Assembly: GCF_040448695.1 (NCBI RefSeq)
Contig: NZ_CP159307.1
Coordinates: 1,674,001-1,738,000 of the forward strand
Length of the DNA: 64,000 bases
Direction: 5' to 3'
Source: Dehalogenimonas sp. 4OHTPN
GTDB lineage: Bacteria; Chloroflexota; Dehalococcoidia; Dehalococcoidales; Dehalococcoidaceae
Position numbers and translations under genes: made by a program. The notes under the pieces are model-generated. The model was given only the letters and a program-made list of their open reading frames with translations, made no database searches and was not told where the DNA came from. Below are positions 16,347 through 23,386 of this stretch, piece by piece. Each line of letters opens with the position of its first letter. Within the stretch, counting starts at the first letter, position 1.

Positions 16347-16376
16347 ATTCTATTCGCCCCGGCCGTGAAGTGTCAA
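16347..16376 (-). promoter_or_regulatory. Promoter of the Hyf-like operon
   Basis: Minus strand TTGACA (16376-16371), 18-base spacer, TAGAAT (16352-16347). The predicted leader of about 100 bases contains the terminator hairpin and a GC-rich segment with CCGGCCGG and ACCGGGG blocks that could pair alternatively. Confidence 0.55.
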
Positions 16377-16444
16377 GGACATCGAGCCGAAAAACCCCGA
16401 AAGCAACCGACCGTTTCTGAACCCTTCGTCGAGGGGTGAAGTCG

Positions 16445-16485
16445 CAAAAAGAGAGGGCGGCCCCTCGGATGAAGGGCCGCCCTCT
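16445..16485 (-). terminator. Terminator of the SIMPL gene
   Basis: On the minus strand the stem AGAGGGCGGCCC pairs with GGGCCGCCCTCT, followed by CTTTTTGC. It lies just after the SIMPL gene stop and isolates it from the Hyf-like operon. Confidence 0.9.
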
Positions 16486-16503
16486 GCCTGAAGGGAGGAG
16501 GCG

Positions 16504-17250
16504 CTAATTGATGTTGTAGATGACCTGCACGGTGACCACGATCTCGCTCTCTCCGGCCAGGACAGGGGTGACTGAACTCTCAGCGCCGGCCTTGGAATCA
16601 ATGGCCATCGGCGGGGTGACCCGGCCGCCGCCGTAGGTTGAATCTGATACGAAGCTGACCGAACCCAGGGACACGCCGGTGACTCTGGCGATCTGCTCCG
16701 CCTTCGCCTTGGCATCCAGAAGAGCCAACTCGCGGGCCTGATCCATCGCCGCGGCGGTATTGTCGACTGAGAAGTAGATGGTGTTGACCCTGACCGCGTT
16801 GCCGGCCGCCGCCACCGCGGCGTCAATGACCTTGCCGGCGTTGGCAACCACCCGCACCTTGACCTCTACGGTATTGGTTACCTGGTAGGCGCGGATGGTG
16901 CTGCGCCCGGTCTCTTTGTCATAATCGTAAACCGGGTAGATGTTGAAACCCTGGGTCTTGATGTCCTTTTCAGCCACGCCCTGCGCCTTGAGCGCGGCCA
17001 CCAGGGCATCCATAGCGGAGGCGGCTTTCTGGTTGGCCGCCGCCAGGGTGGCATCCTCAACCTGAACGCCGAGCGACAGGTTGGCGGTGTCCGGGGTGAC
17101 GGTAACCTTGCCTTCGCCGTTGACCCAGATGCCCACCTGCTGGGTGGTGTTGATCAGATTGCCGGACTGGGCCGCGGTAAAGCCCATCGCCCCGATGCCG
17201 AGCGCGATCACCATGATCGCCGAGACAGCTATGATAGCTCCCTTTTTCAT
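16504..17250 (-). CDS. SIMPL domain (DUF541) secreted protein
   Basis: 248 residues: an N-terminal Lys-Lys plus hydrophobic segment (about residues 6-28) acts as signal peptide or membrane anchor, then a DUF541/SIMPL domain typified by G-x-G-x-V-x-V-x-P-D-x-A (here G-E-G-K-V-T-V-T-P-D-T-A near residue 46) and the repeated alpha/beta pattern ending in V-T-V-Q-V-I-Y. The family is extracytoplasmic with unclear role. A strong AAGGAG site is present before the ATG. Monocistronic, with its own terminator. Confidence 0.9.
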   Translation of the reverse strand: MKKGAIIAVSAIMVIALGIGAMGFTAAQSGNLINTTQQVGIWVNGEGKVTVTPDTANLSLGVQVEDATLAAANQKAASAMDALVAALKAQGVAEKDIKTQGFNIYPVYDYDKETGRSTIRAYQVTNTVEVKVRVVANAGKVIDAAVAAAGNAVRVNTIYFSVDNTAAAMDQARELALLDAKAKAEQIARVTGVSLGSVSFVSDSTYGGGRVTPPMAIDSKAGAESSVTPVLAGESEIVVTVQVIYNIN

Positions 17251-17343
17251 CTTTCTTTCTCCTTGTCTGTTTTCACTGGTTTCAATAAGGTATAACGGCA
17301 GCGCCGTGCAAAGGTTAGCAGTACCGTTTTCGGCAGCCTCCTG

Positions 17344-17350
17344 ATACTAT
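17344..17350 (+). promoter_or_regulatory. Extended -10 box of the GIY-YIG gene, leaderless
   Basis: TGATACTAT contains a TG-n-TACTAT extended -10 whose last base (17350) is 8 bases before the ATG at 17358. No ribosome site is visible, so a leaderless transcript is likely. Confidence 0.5.
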
Positions 17351-17357
17351 TGGTTTA

Positions 17358-17810
17358 ATGAAGGGACTCTACATCATCCTCCTGGAACTTCCACAGTCCG
17401 CCGCCGTCCGCGCCCGTCGCCGCGCCTTCGCCCTGGAACCAGGCTTTTACGCCTACGTCGGCTCCGCCATGAACAGCCTGGAAGCCCGGATCGCCCGCCA
17501 CCTGTCGCCGGACAAAAAACGGCACTGGCACATTGACTACCTGCTTGAACATGCCATTGTCCGTTATGTGCTGTCAGCCGAGTCGGATGCCGATCTTGAG
17601 TGCCTGCTCGCCGGCGGTCTGGCCGATGCCGCGGTCATATCCGGATTCGGCTGCTCCGACTGCCGCTGCCGGTCGCACCTCTTCTTCAGCCCCGACCTCA
17701 ATGATTTGACATCTCGGGCCTCCGGAGCATTCCGGGCGGCGGGTCTCGATCCTCGAACGGTGAGGATAAGTGATACTCAGCTTCAACGATCGCGTGCTCA
17801 GGGCATCTGA
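17358..17810 (+). CDS. GIY-YIG nuclease family protein (DUF123)
   Basis: 150 residues of the DUF123 group of GIY-YIG-like nucleases: K-G-L-Y-I-I-L-L-E-L (G-x-Y strand), F-Y-A-Y-V-G-S-A (the 'YVGSA' core), R-I-A-R-H-L and H-W-H-I-D-Y-L-L. The conserved Cys-rich segment G-F-G-C-S-D-C-R-C-R-S-H-L-F lies near the end. This group is widespread in archaea and some bacteria; its substrate is not established. Start is the ATG at 17358, consistent with leaderless expression. lepB follows from its own promoter. Confidence 0.88.
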   Translation: MKGLYIILLELPQSAAVRARRRAFALEPGFYAYVGSAMNSLEARIARHLSPDKKRHWHIDYLLEHAIVRYVLSAESDADLECLLAGGLADAAVISGFGCSDCRCRSHLFFSPDLNDLTSRASGAFRAAGLDPRTVRISDTQLQRSRAQGI

Positions 17811-17815
17811 GGTTG

Positions 17816-17843
17816 TTGACCGGTAGGCCTCGGCTGTTATAAT
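17816..17843 (+). promoter_or_regulatory. lepB promoter
   Basis: TTGACC at 17816-17821, 16-base spacer ending TG-T, and TATAAT at 17838-17843 (extended -10). A CAGGAG ribosome site follows before the TTG start of lepB. Confidence 0.8.
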
Positions 17844-17864
17844 AGTGCGGGTTCAGGAGACATT

Positions 17865-18464
17865 TTGAAAACACTCAAAGCCGCTGTTATCGAAATCGCC
17901 TACATCCTCGGCGGCGCGCTTATCATCTTCGTTCTTTTCCAGTTCACCTTGCAGAACTCCATTGTTGACGGCACCTCAATGGAGCCGAACCTGATGGACG
18001 AGGACCGGCTGCTGGTCAGCAAAGTCAGCTATGCTTTCGGCGAGCCCCAGCGCGGCGATATCATCGTCTTCCCTTCGCCTTACGAAGACGGGCGTGAGTT
18101 CATCAAGCGCATCATCGGCCTGCCCGGCGAGACGGTGCACATCGTCTCCGGCACCGTTTACATTGACGGCACCGCCATTGAAGAGCCTTATCTGGTCAAC
18201 CGCGACCAGCGCAGCTACCCGGCCGTCACCATCCCCGAAGGCCAGTATTTCGTCCTCGGCGACAACCGGCCGGTCAGCCTGGACTCGCGTCAGGGCTGGA
18301 CGGTCAGCCGCGACGACGTCCACGGCAAAGCCTGGGTCGTTTTCTGGCCCCTCGGCAGCTTCGGCGGCGCCCCGAATTACGGCTTCCCGGAGACCGCTGC
18401 CCTGCTGTTGCCGCTGGCGTGCATCCCCCGCCGGTTGAAAGGAAGCGAACCATCGAAAACGTAG
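17865..18464 (+). CDS. lepB: Signal peptidase I
   Basis: Membrane protease removing Sec/Tat signal peptides outside the membrane. 199 residues: one N-terminal membrane span (about residues 11-28), catalytic Ser38 in D-G-T-S-M-E-P-N, catalytic Lys81 in R-E-F-I-K-R-I-I-G-L-P-G-E, and the box E motif G-D-N-R-x4-D-S-R. The start is a TTG at 17865, 6 bases after a GGAG site. The gene's last 45 bases overlap the proposed pyrE start. A second hydrophobic patch near the end (A-A-L-L-L-P-L-A) may be a C-terminal anchor. Confidence 0.95.
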   Translation: MKTLKAAVIEIAYILGGALIIFVLFQFTLQNSIVDGTSMEPNLMDEDRLLVSKVSYAFGEPQRGDIIVFPSPYEDGREFIKRIIGLPGETVHIVSGTVYIDGTAIEEPYLVNRDQRSYPAVTIPEGQYFVLGDNRPVSLDSRQGWTVSRDDVHGKAWVVFWPLGSFGGAPNYGFPETAALLLPLACIPRRLKGSEPSKT

Positions 18465-19015
18465 AAGAGTTATTCATCAGTTCCGGCGCCGTGCTCAAGG
18501 GGCACTTTTTGCTTACTTCCGGCCTGCATTCGCCGGTCTACTGGGAGAAATTCCGTATTATCGAAAATCCCGCGGCCGCCGTACCCCTGTGCCGTATGAT
18601 CGCCGATCACTTCAAGGGCCGGGGCATCGAACTGGTCGTCGGACCCACCACCGGCGGCATTATCCTGGCATTTGAGGTCGCCCGCCAGATGGGTTTACCG
18701 GCGGCCTTCGCTGAAAAAGTCCCTTCCGGCGAGCGGGAGTTCCGCCGCGGCTTCAAGATCGCCCCCGGCCGGAAGATACTGGTTGTCGACGACATCCTGA
18801 CCACCGGCAAGAGCATCCGGGAGGTCTTTGAGGCGGTTAAGAAGCATCGGGGTGACATCGTCGGCGTCGGCGTGCTGGTTGACCGCTCGGAAGTCCCGCT
18901 GGACTTCGGCACCCAGTTGTACTCCTGCCTCCGCGCCGCCACGCCGGCGTTCCAGCCTGAGGCTTGCCCGCTATGCCGGGCCGGGCTGCCGCTGATCAAG
19001 CCCGGGAGCAGCTAG
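18419..19015 (+). CDS. pyrE: Orotate phosphoribosyltransferase
   Basis: Converts orotate and PRPP to OMP in pyrimidine synthesis. The PRPP-binding loop V-V-D-D-I-L-T-T-G-K-S is at about residues 124-134, and the catalytic loop region with K-V-P-S-G-E-R-E-F-R-R-G-F is present. The start is doubtful: a GTG at 18419 lies inside lepB without a ribosome site. A GGAAG site close to position 18440 sits just before an ATC codon in the same frame, so a shorter protein is possible. The C-terminus has two extra Cys (C-P-L-C). A GTG overlap couples it to the next gene. Confidence 0.93.
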   Translation: MHPPPVERKRTIENVEELFISSGAVLKGHFLLTSGLHSPVYWEKFRIIENPAAAVPLCRMIADHFKGRGIELVVGPTTGGIILAFEVARQMGLPAAFAEKVPSGEREFRRGFKIAPGRKILVVDDILTTGKSIREVFEAVKKHRGDIVGVGVLVDRSEVPLDFGTQLYSCLRAATPAFQPEACPLCRAGLPLIKPGSS

Positions 19016-19479
19016 TGGACACGGCGCTGGTCATTGCCGCCGCCGTCCTCGGTGCCTTTGCCGTCATCTATCTAAACTATTATGTCATCCGGAGGCGATT
19101 TGAGTCGCGCTTCCGTGAGTGGCAGGTCCAGGAACAGGCTTACTGGAAGTCGGAAGTGCTCCGCGCCTCCAGACAGGCGGTAACTCAGAGCCGGGCGGTT
19201 CTGGGAGGTAAATTCACTGAACAAATGGCGCCGTTTCTGCCGGAGTTCAAATACGACCCCACCGAGGCCCGCTTCATCGGCAGCCCTATCGACTTCGTCG
19301 TCTTTCCCGGCTTGTCGGCCGGCGACCCCAGAGAGGTAGTTATTCTCGAGGTTAAAGGCGGCGTCAACTGCCAGCTCACTCCATCGGAACGGAAGATCCG
19401 GCAGCTGGTTGAGGACGGCATGGTCCGCTGGGAACTGATTGAACGTCCCTGTCCGCCGGATTCAGGAAACCCGGTTTAA
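19015..19479 (+). CDS. Predicted endonuclease related to Holliday junction resolvase, membrane-anchored
   Basis: 154 residues. An N-terminal hydrophobic span (about residues 4-22) precedes basic R-R-R-F-E-S-R, then a restriction-like core with F-I-G-S-P-I-D-F-V-V-F-P and V-V-I-L-E-V-K-G-G (D...E-x-K motif). This matches the family described as secreted endonuclease distantly related to archaeal resolvases (COG4741). The GTG start overlaps the pyrE TAG by one base and has a GGGAG site. Function is inferred from the E-x-K core only. Confidence 0.8.
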   Translation: MDTALVIAAAVLGAFAVIYLNYYVIRRRFESRFREWQVQEQAYWKSEVLRASRQAVTQSRAVLGGKFTEQMAPFLPEFKYDPTEARFIGSPIDFVVFPGLSAGDPREVVILEVKGGVNCQLTPSERKIRQLVEDGMVRWELIERPCPPDSGNPV

Positions 19480-19483
19480 CTGA

Positions 19484-19514
19484 AGCGGGAGGGAACATCC
19501 GCCCCTCCCGCTTT
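19484..19514. terminator. Bidirectional hairpin between convergent genes
   Basis: AGCGGGAGG pairs with CCTCCCGCT around an 11-12 base loop, followed by TTT. It lies between the convergent endonuclease and cytochrome genes. Confidence 0.6.
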
Positions 19515-19527
19515 CCGATCCTGATGA

Positions 19528-19872
19528 CTAGTGAGTTTCCTGGAACAGGTAGGCCGCCAACTGCCGCTGGGCATCCGGTCCAAGGTCCTGGGCGGGATAG
19601 TGATCAGCGATGCGGTCGTACAATGACGGCGCGCTGCTGAAAGCCTTGATCGTGTCGGAGTTCGGCCGGATATCCGGGCCCAGACCGCCCTCGCGGTTCG
19701 CCCCGTGGCAGAAGGCGCACTGGTCAGCGTAAAGCTGAGCCGTGCTGGCCACGGTCGTGAACGGGGGGTTGCTGGTGGTCGTGCCGCCGCCGTTGGTGGT
19801 GCAGGCAGAAAGCCCGATTGCGCCGATGATGACCAGAACCAGGAGTGCCGGGATCATTTTCTTGCTGTTCAT
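19528..19872 (-). CDS. Mono-haem c-type cytochrome lipoprotein
   Basis: 114 residues. A signal peptide with lipobox L-S-A-C (about residues 22-25) is followed by a Thr/Gly/Ser-rich linker and one haem c motif, C-A-F-C-H, in a cytochrome c class I-like domain (G-A-N-R-E-G-G-L-G-P-D-I). No Met follows the haem motif, so the usual sixth ligand is missing; H-Y-P in the later helix is a candidate. The ATG at 19872 has an AAGGAG site 6 bases upstream, which overlaps an upstream ATG at 19887 and rules that one out. c-type cytochromes are not typical of Dehalococcoidia, so this is notable. Confidence 0.85.
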   Translation of the reverse strand: MNSKKMIPALLVLVIIGAIGLSACTTNGGGTTTSNPPFTTVASTAQLYADQCAFCHGANREGGLGPDIRPNSDTIKAFSSAPSLYDRIADHYPAQDLGPDAQRQLAAYLFQETH

Positions 19873-19992
19873 CTTCTGCTCCTTCATTTTCGGGAACTAA
19901 CCCCATTGTATAACAGCATTTTGGGAAGTCGTTAAAACCGGCGCAGCCAGCTGTAAAGGAGCTGGTCAGGAGCGATGAGAAAAGAAGTAATT

Positions 19993-20066
19993 GGTGCCAT
20001 CGGGTAGATTTGAACTACCGACCAAGGGCTTATGAGTCCCCTGCTCTGCCGCTGAGCTACGATGGC
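19993..20066 (-). tRNA. tRNA with CAT anticodon (tRNA-Met, or Ile2)
   Basis: 74 nt with encoded CCA. Acceptor GCCATCG/CGATGGC, D arm GCTCAGCGGCAGAGC, anticodon loop CTCATAA giving CAT, and T arm CGGTAG-TTCAAAT-CTACC(C)G-like. An elongator methionine tRNA is the default. The stretch GCAG..GACTCATAA..TTGGTCG also resembles bacterial tRNA-Ile2, whose C34 is modified to lysidine, so identity is open between the two. It is not an initiator, since the acceptor is fully paired. Confidence 0.88.
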
Positions 20067-20159
20067 ATACAGATTGCGATAACCGGGAAATCATTCTATA
20101 ATCCGCCGCCTCAGCCTGTCAATCCGAGGCTCTTACTAGTTCCAAAGTCCTAGTTCTTT

Positions 20160-20188
20160 TTGACCTCGAGCGGCGGCCGGCGTATAAT
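20160..20188 (+). promoter_or_regulatory. Promoter of the double-cubane operon leader
   Basis: TTGACC at 20160-20165, exactly 17 bases, TATAAT at 20183-20188. It drives a leader of roughly 340 bases before the first structural gene. Confidence 0.85.
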
Positions 20189-20234
20189 TCGGCGGTAATC
20201 ATTTGAAAATCCCCGCTAAAAGGAGGTGATAAGC

Positions 20235-20267
20235 ATGTCCAGGACGCCCTTCCACCGCCGCACCTGA
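20235..20267 (+). CDS. Leader peptide uORF (MSRTPFHRRT)
   Basis: A ten-codon ORF from ATG to TGA. Its ribosome site AAAGGAGGTGAT (20219-20230) is an almost full-length match to the 16S anti-SD, far stronger than that of neighbouring genes. Arg codons make up three of ten, with Pro-Phe-His in the middle. It is followed by hairpins and an intrinsic terminator, as in translation-controlled attenuators. Function is inferred from layout. Confidence 0.5.
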   Translation: MSRTPFHRRT

Positions 20268-20400
20268 CGGAACCTTTTCGGCGCGGGTGCCGCGCCCGGG
20301 ACTGCTTACGCCTCCATTCCGTCGGTGTTTTTGGCTAACTAGCCGGACACTTCCTCAGTTGCATTACGACGTGCGGAGGCAAATCCGCCGTTTTTCTTTT
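20268..20400 (+). promoter_or_regulatory. Structured leader with attenuator-like terminator
   Basis: After the uORF, ACGGAA/TTCCGT can close a helix around a strong inner hairpin (GGCGCGG-GTG-CCGCGCC, 20279-20295). A second hairpin uses GGCT/AGCC with flanking GTGT/ACAC (20325-20350). A third, GCGGA/TCCGC at 20373-20388, is followed by CG-TTTTTCTTTTT and looks like an intrinsic terminator. The first gene lies 130 bases further down. Confidence 0.6.
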
Positions 20401-20533
20401 TACGGGCTTCTCAGCCGCGATTGGAATCTTCGGCCGCAGTCCCTCGAATGTGAGTTTGTCCTTGCGAGTTTGGTTTGCCGTTACGGCCAACCGCGGCAAT
20501 CTACCAGGTTAGAAAACATTGAGAGGATTTGAC

Positions 20534-21808
20534 ATGGTTTTAACCGAAAACGAACAGATGTGGTCTGAACTGGGCATCGACCTGGCCTCCCACGGCCAGT
20601 TAATGAACGCCCTGGGACCGATCTACCAGGAAATTTACCTCGGCCAGAAGAACCGCCCAAAGGGCATGGGCTTCTACGACTTCGTCGTCGGCGACATCCA
20701 CGGAATAAGGGTCAAGGAACTGCGGGAGCACGCCAAATCCGGCGGCAAAGTCGTCGCCACCTATTGCGTTTTCGTGCCGGAGGAGTTCTGCTGGGCATCT
20801 GGCGCCATCCCCATCAGCCTGTGTGCCGGCACTGCCTTCTCCATCCCCGCCGCCGAGGAAGTGCTGCCCAGAAACACCTGCGCCCTCATTAAATCTTCCT
20901 TCGGCTTCAAGCTGGGCAGGCTCTGCCCCTACGTCCAGGTTTCGCATCTCATCGTCGGCGAGACCACCTGCGACGGCAAGAAGAAAATGTTTGAACTTCT
21001 CGCCGAGCACCAGCCGGTCTACGTCATGGAAGTGCCCAACAAGCGCGGGCCAGCCGGCCGCGCCCTGTGGCAGCAGGAAGTCCGCGACTTCAAAGCTAAG
21101 ATCGAGGAACTGACCGGCAACCGGATCACCGCCGAAAACCTCGGCGAGGCCATCAAGAAGGTCAATGCCCGCCGCCGCGAGTTCAAGCGTTTGTCGATGC
21201 TTCGCGCCGCCGACCCCGCCCCCATCTCCGGCAAGGACGCCCTCCTCGCCACTCAGGTATCGATGTACGACGACGTCGAACGCGAGACCCAGATCATGAA
21301 AGCCCTGAACGAGGAACTAGAGGAACGGGTGAAAAACGGCGAGGGCGTCTTCCCCAAGGGCGCCAAGCGCATCCTCATCTCCGGATCGCCTATGGCCATC
21401 CCCAACTGGAAGCTGCACCACATCATCGAGAGCGCCGGGGCGGTGGTCGTCGGCGAGGAGTCCTGCACCGGCAGCCGATTCTTCAACGAGCTGGCGCCCG
21501 AGGGCATTACCGACCTCGACGAGATGGTGACCGCTCTGGCCGACCGCTACTTAAAAACCAACTGCGCCTGCTTCACTCCCAACTGCGAGCGCCTGGACGA
21601 CATTATCGGCATGGCCAAGACGCTCATGGCTGACGGCGTCATCCACTACAACCTGCAGTTCTGCCATACCTACGCCAACGAAGCCATCCAGGTGGACAAA
21701 GCCCTGGAAAAGGCCGGCATCCCGCTGCTGCGCATCGAGACCGACTACTCCGACGAGGACGCAGGCCAGCTTAAAACCCGCATCGACGCGTTCCTGGAAA
21801 CGTTGTAG
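20534..21808 (+). CDS. Double-cubane cluster / 2-hydroxyacyl-CoA dehydratase-like protein
   Basis: 424 residues of the 2-hydroxyglutaryl-CoA dehydratase D-component superfamily; a single-subunit relative of this type binds a [8Fe-9S] double-cubane cluster and does ATP-dependent low-potential reductions. Cysteines lie in C-V-F-V-P-E-E-F-C-W, G-R-L-C-P-Y, E-T-T-C-D-G, E-E-S-C-T-G-S-R and N-C-A-C-F-T-P-N-C-E-R. The ATG at 20534 has an AGAGG site 8 bases before it; an in-frame TTG at 20519 is less likely. The next gene encodes the matching ATPase activase. The native substrate is unknown. Confidence 0.87.
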   Translation: MVLTENEQMWSELGIDLASHGQLMNALGPIYQEIYLGQKNRPKGMGFYDFVVGDIHGIRVKELREHAKSGGKVVATYCVFVPEEFCWASGAIPISLCAGTAFSIPAAEEVLPRNTCALIKSSFGFKLGRLCPYVQVSHLIVGETTCDGKKKMFELLAEHQPVYVMEVPNKRGPAGRALWQQEVRDFKAKIEELTGNRITAENLGEAIKKVNARRREFKRLSMLRAADPAPISGKDALLATQVSMYDDVERETQIMKALNEELEERVKNGEGVFPKGAKRILISGSPMAIPNWKLHHIIESAGAVVVGEESCTGSRFFNELAPEGITDLDEMVTALADRYLKTNCACFTPNCERLDDIIGMAKTLMADGVIHYNLQFCHTYANEAIQVDKALEKAGIPLLRIETDYSDEDAGQLKTRIDAFLETL

Positions 21809-21882
21809 TGTTTCTTCCCTTTTGAAAATGGGGACTAAGGGGGATCTAGAATGCCGGGATGCAGAAATCGAGGTCGTGTTAG

Positions 21883-22671
21883 ATGATCACCGCCGGCCTT
21901 GACGTCGGGTCCCGCACCATCAAGCTGGTGCTGTTCGCCGATGGACACATTGTCCACTCCGCCGTCGCCGACAGCGGCCTGAAGCCCGTCGACCGCTGCC
22001 GCCGGCTGCTCGACAGCCGCTCGTTCGATAAACTGATGGTGACCGGCTACGGCCGTGATTTGGTGGCGCCGGGGCTTTCCGGCGCCACCATTTCTGAGAT
22101 CTCCGCGCAGGCGGCCGCTGTCCGTTTCCTCTACCCGGACGCCTCAAGCGTCATCGACATCGGCGGCCAGGACTCCAAGGTCATCCGGCTGTCGCCAAAC
22201 GGGGTCCAGAAGTTCGAGATGAACGACCGCTGCGCCGCCGGCACTGGCAAGTTTTTGGAGATCATGGCCCGCGCTCTCGAACTCTCGATCGACGATTTCG
22301 CCCGTACCGCCCTCAACGCCCAGCGCTCGGTAACCCTCAACTCGCTCTGTACCGTGTTCGCCGAATCCGAGGTCGTATCGCTCATCAACAAAGGGGAGGA
22401 CGCCCACGCCATAGCCCTCGGCCTGCACCAGGCCGTCGCTTCCCGTGTCGGCTCGATGGCAAAAAGGGTGGGCATGGCCGACAGGCTAATATTCTCCGGC
22501 GGCGGCGCTAAGAATCCCTGCCTGGTCAGGTTGCTGGAGGAGAAACTAAGCCTTAAAATCACCGTGCCGGAGGAGCCGCAAACCACCGCCGCCCTCGGCG
22601 CCGCCATAATCGCCTCTCTCCAACCTCCCTCTCCCTCGACGGGAGAGAGACCAGGGGTGAGGGTGCCGTAG
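21883..22671 (+). CDS. BadF/BadG/HgdC-type ATPase activator
   Basis: 262 residues of the ASKHA-fold activase family that drives an electron into the double-cubane or dehydratase partner with ATP hydrolysis. D-V-G-S-R-T-I-K-L-V (residues 6-15) and D-I-G-G-Q-D-S-K near 93 are the two phosphate motifs. The cluster-binding motif is N-D-R-C-A-A-G-T-G with a second Cys in N-S-L-C-T-V-F-A-E-S-E, the expected pair for a [4Fe-4S] cluster at the dimer interface. The last 15 or so residues (P-P-S-P-S-T-G-E-R-P-G-V-R-V-P) are encoded by a dispersed repeat, so the native end was probably near residue 245. Confidence 0.92.
   Translation: MITAGLDVGSRTIKLVLFADGHIVHSAVADSGLKPVDRCRRLLDSRSFDKLMVTGYGRDLVAPGLSGATISEISAQAAAVRFLYPDASSVIDIGGQDSKVIRLSPNGVQKFEMNDRCAAGTGKFLEIMARALELSIDDFARTALNAQRSVTLNSLCTVFAESEVVSLINKGEDAHAIALGLHQAVASRVGSMAKRVGMADRLIFSGGGAKNPCLVRLLEEKLSLKITVPEEPQTTAALGAAIIASLQPPSPSTGERPGVRVP
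22620..22669 (+). repeat. Dispersed repeat fused to the activase 3' end
   Basis: CCTCCCTCTCCCTCGACGGG followed by AGAGAGACCAGGGGTGAGGG resembles a widespread short intergenic repeat. It overlaps the end of the activase ORF and supplies its last codons. A related copy lies at 23297-23338. Confidence 0.6.
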
Positions 22672-22713
22672 CCAAACGATCCAGGACGATACGAAAACAG
22701 GAGATAGAAAATT

Positions 22714-23292
22714 ATGCCCGAAGTAATCGACGCCCGCGCCAAGCCCTGCCCGCAGCCCGTTCTGCTGGCCGCCGAGGCTCTCAAACGATCGGATGACGTG
22801 ACCGTCATTGTAGATAACGCCGGTTCACAGCATAACGTCGTCAAGTTCGGTAAAACCCAGGGCTGCGGCGTCTCGGCGGAGATCAAACCCGACGGTATCT
22901 ACGTCCGTCTGACCAAAACGGCCGCCACTCCGAAACCCGAACCGGCGAATGCTACGGGAATCGTCATCTTCATCGGTTCGGACGTCATCGGCCGCGGCGA
23001 GAATACTGAACTCGGCAGCCTCTTGATGCAGAGCTTCCTTAACACCCTCCAGTCCCTGCCCGGCCGCCCCGAAACCATCATTTTTATGAACAACGGCGTT
23101 AAGCTGGTGACCCAAGGCTCCCACGTTTTGGGCGAACTCAAGCAGCTTGCCGACTCCGGCATCGAACTGCTGGCCTGCGGCACCTGCCTGTCACGGCTGG
23201 GACTGGCTGACAAAATTGCGGTGGGGCAGGTCTCCAACATGTTCACCATCGCCGACACCATGCTTCGGGCGGCGAAAGTTGTCAGCCTGTAA
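22714..23292 (+). CDS. yedF: YedF-like sulfurtransferase-fold protein (TusA plus DsrE-like domains)
   Basis: 192 residues. The N-terminal TusA/SirA domain has A-R-A-K-P-C-P-Q-P-V-L (CPxP motif, residues 7-17, active Cys at 12). The C-terminal domain (about 80-192) is DsrE-like, with G-S-D-V-I-G-R-G and a C-G-T-C-L Cys pair near residue 157. This domain pair defines the protein named YedF in selenium-linked loci. It could handle persulfide or selenium. It follows the double-cubane and activase genes on the same strand and has a GGAGATAG site. Confidence 0.88.
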   Translation: MPEVIDARAKPCPQPVLLAAEALKRSDDVTVIVDNAGSQHNVVKFGKTQGCGVSAEIKPDGIYVRLTKTAATPKPEPANATGIVIFIGSDVIGRGENTELGSLLMQSFLNTLQSLPGRPETIIFMNNGVKLVTQGSHVLGELKQLADSGIELLACGTCLSRLGLADKIAVGQVSNMFTIADTMLRAAKVVSL

Positions 23293-23296
23293 TATC

Positions 23297-23338
23297 TCCT
23301 CTCCCGCGGCCTCGCGGGAAAGGACTAAGGTGAGGGCT
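23297..23338 (+). repeat. Dispersed intergenic repeat copy
   Basis: CTCCTCTCCCGCGGCCTCGC followed by GGGAAAGGACTAAGGTGAGGG has the same CTCTCCC / GGGA / GGTGAGGG layout as the copy at 22620, with an internal hairpin (CCCGCG-gcct-CGCGGG). Confidence 0.55.
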
Positions 23339-23348
23339 GCAGCTTGCC

Positions 23349-23377
23349 TTGACCCGCTATCCCTCGCCTGTTACAAT
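23349..23377 (+). promoter_or_regulatory. Promoter of the crotonase operon
   Basis: TTGACC at 23349-23354, 17-base spacer, TACAAT at 23372-23377. Confidence 0.75.
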
Positions 23378-23386
23378 GCCGCCGTC

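Noticed and set aside
20267-20342. Reading the TGA of the leader uORF as selenocysteine because yedF is near
   Set aside because: The continued frame has no protein-like character and no SECIS hairpin right after the TGA could be argued; a stop codon is simpler.
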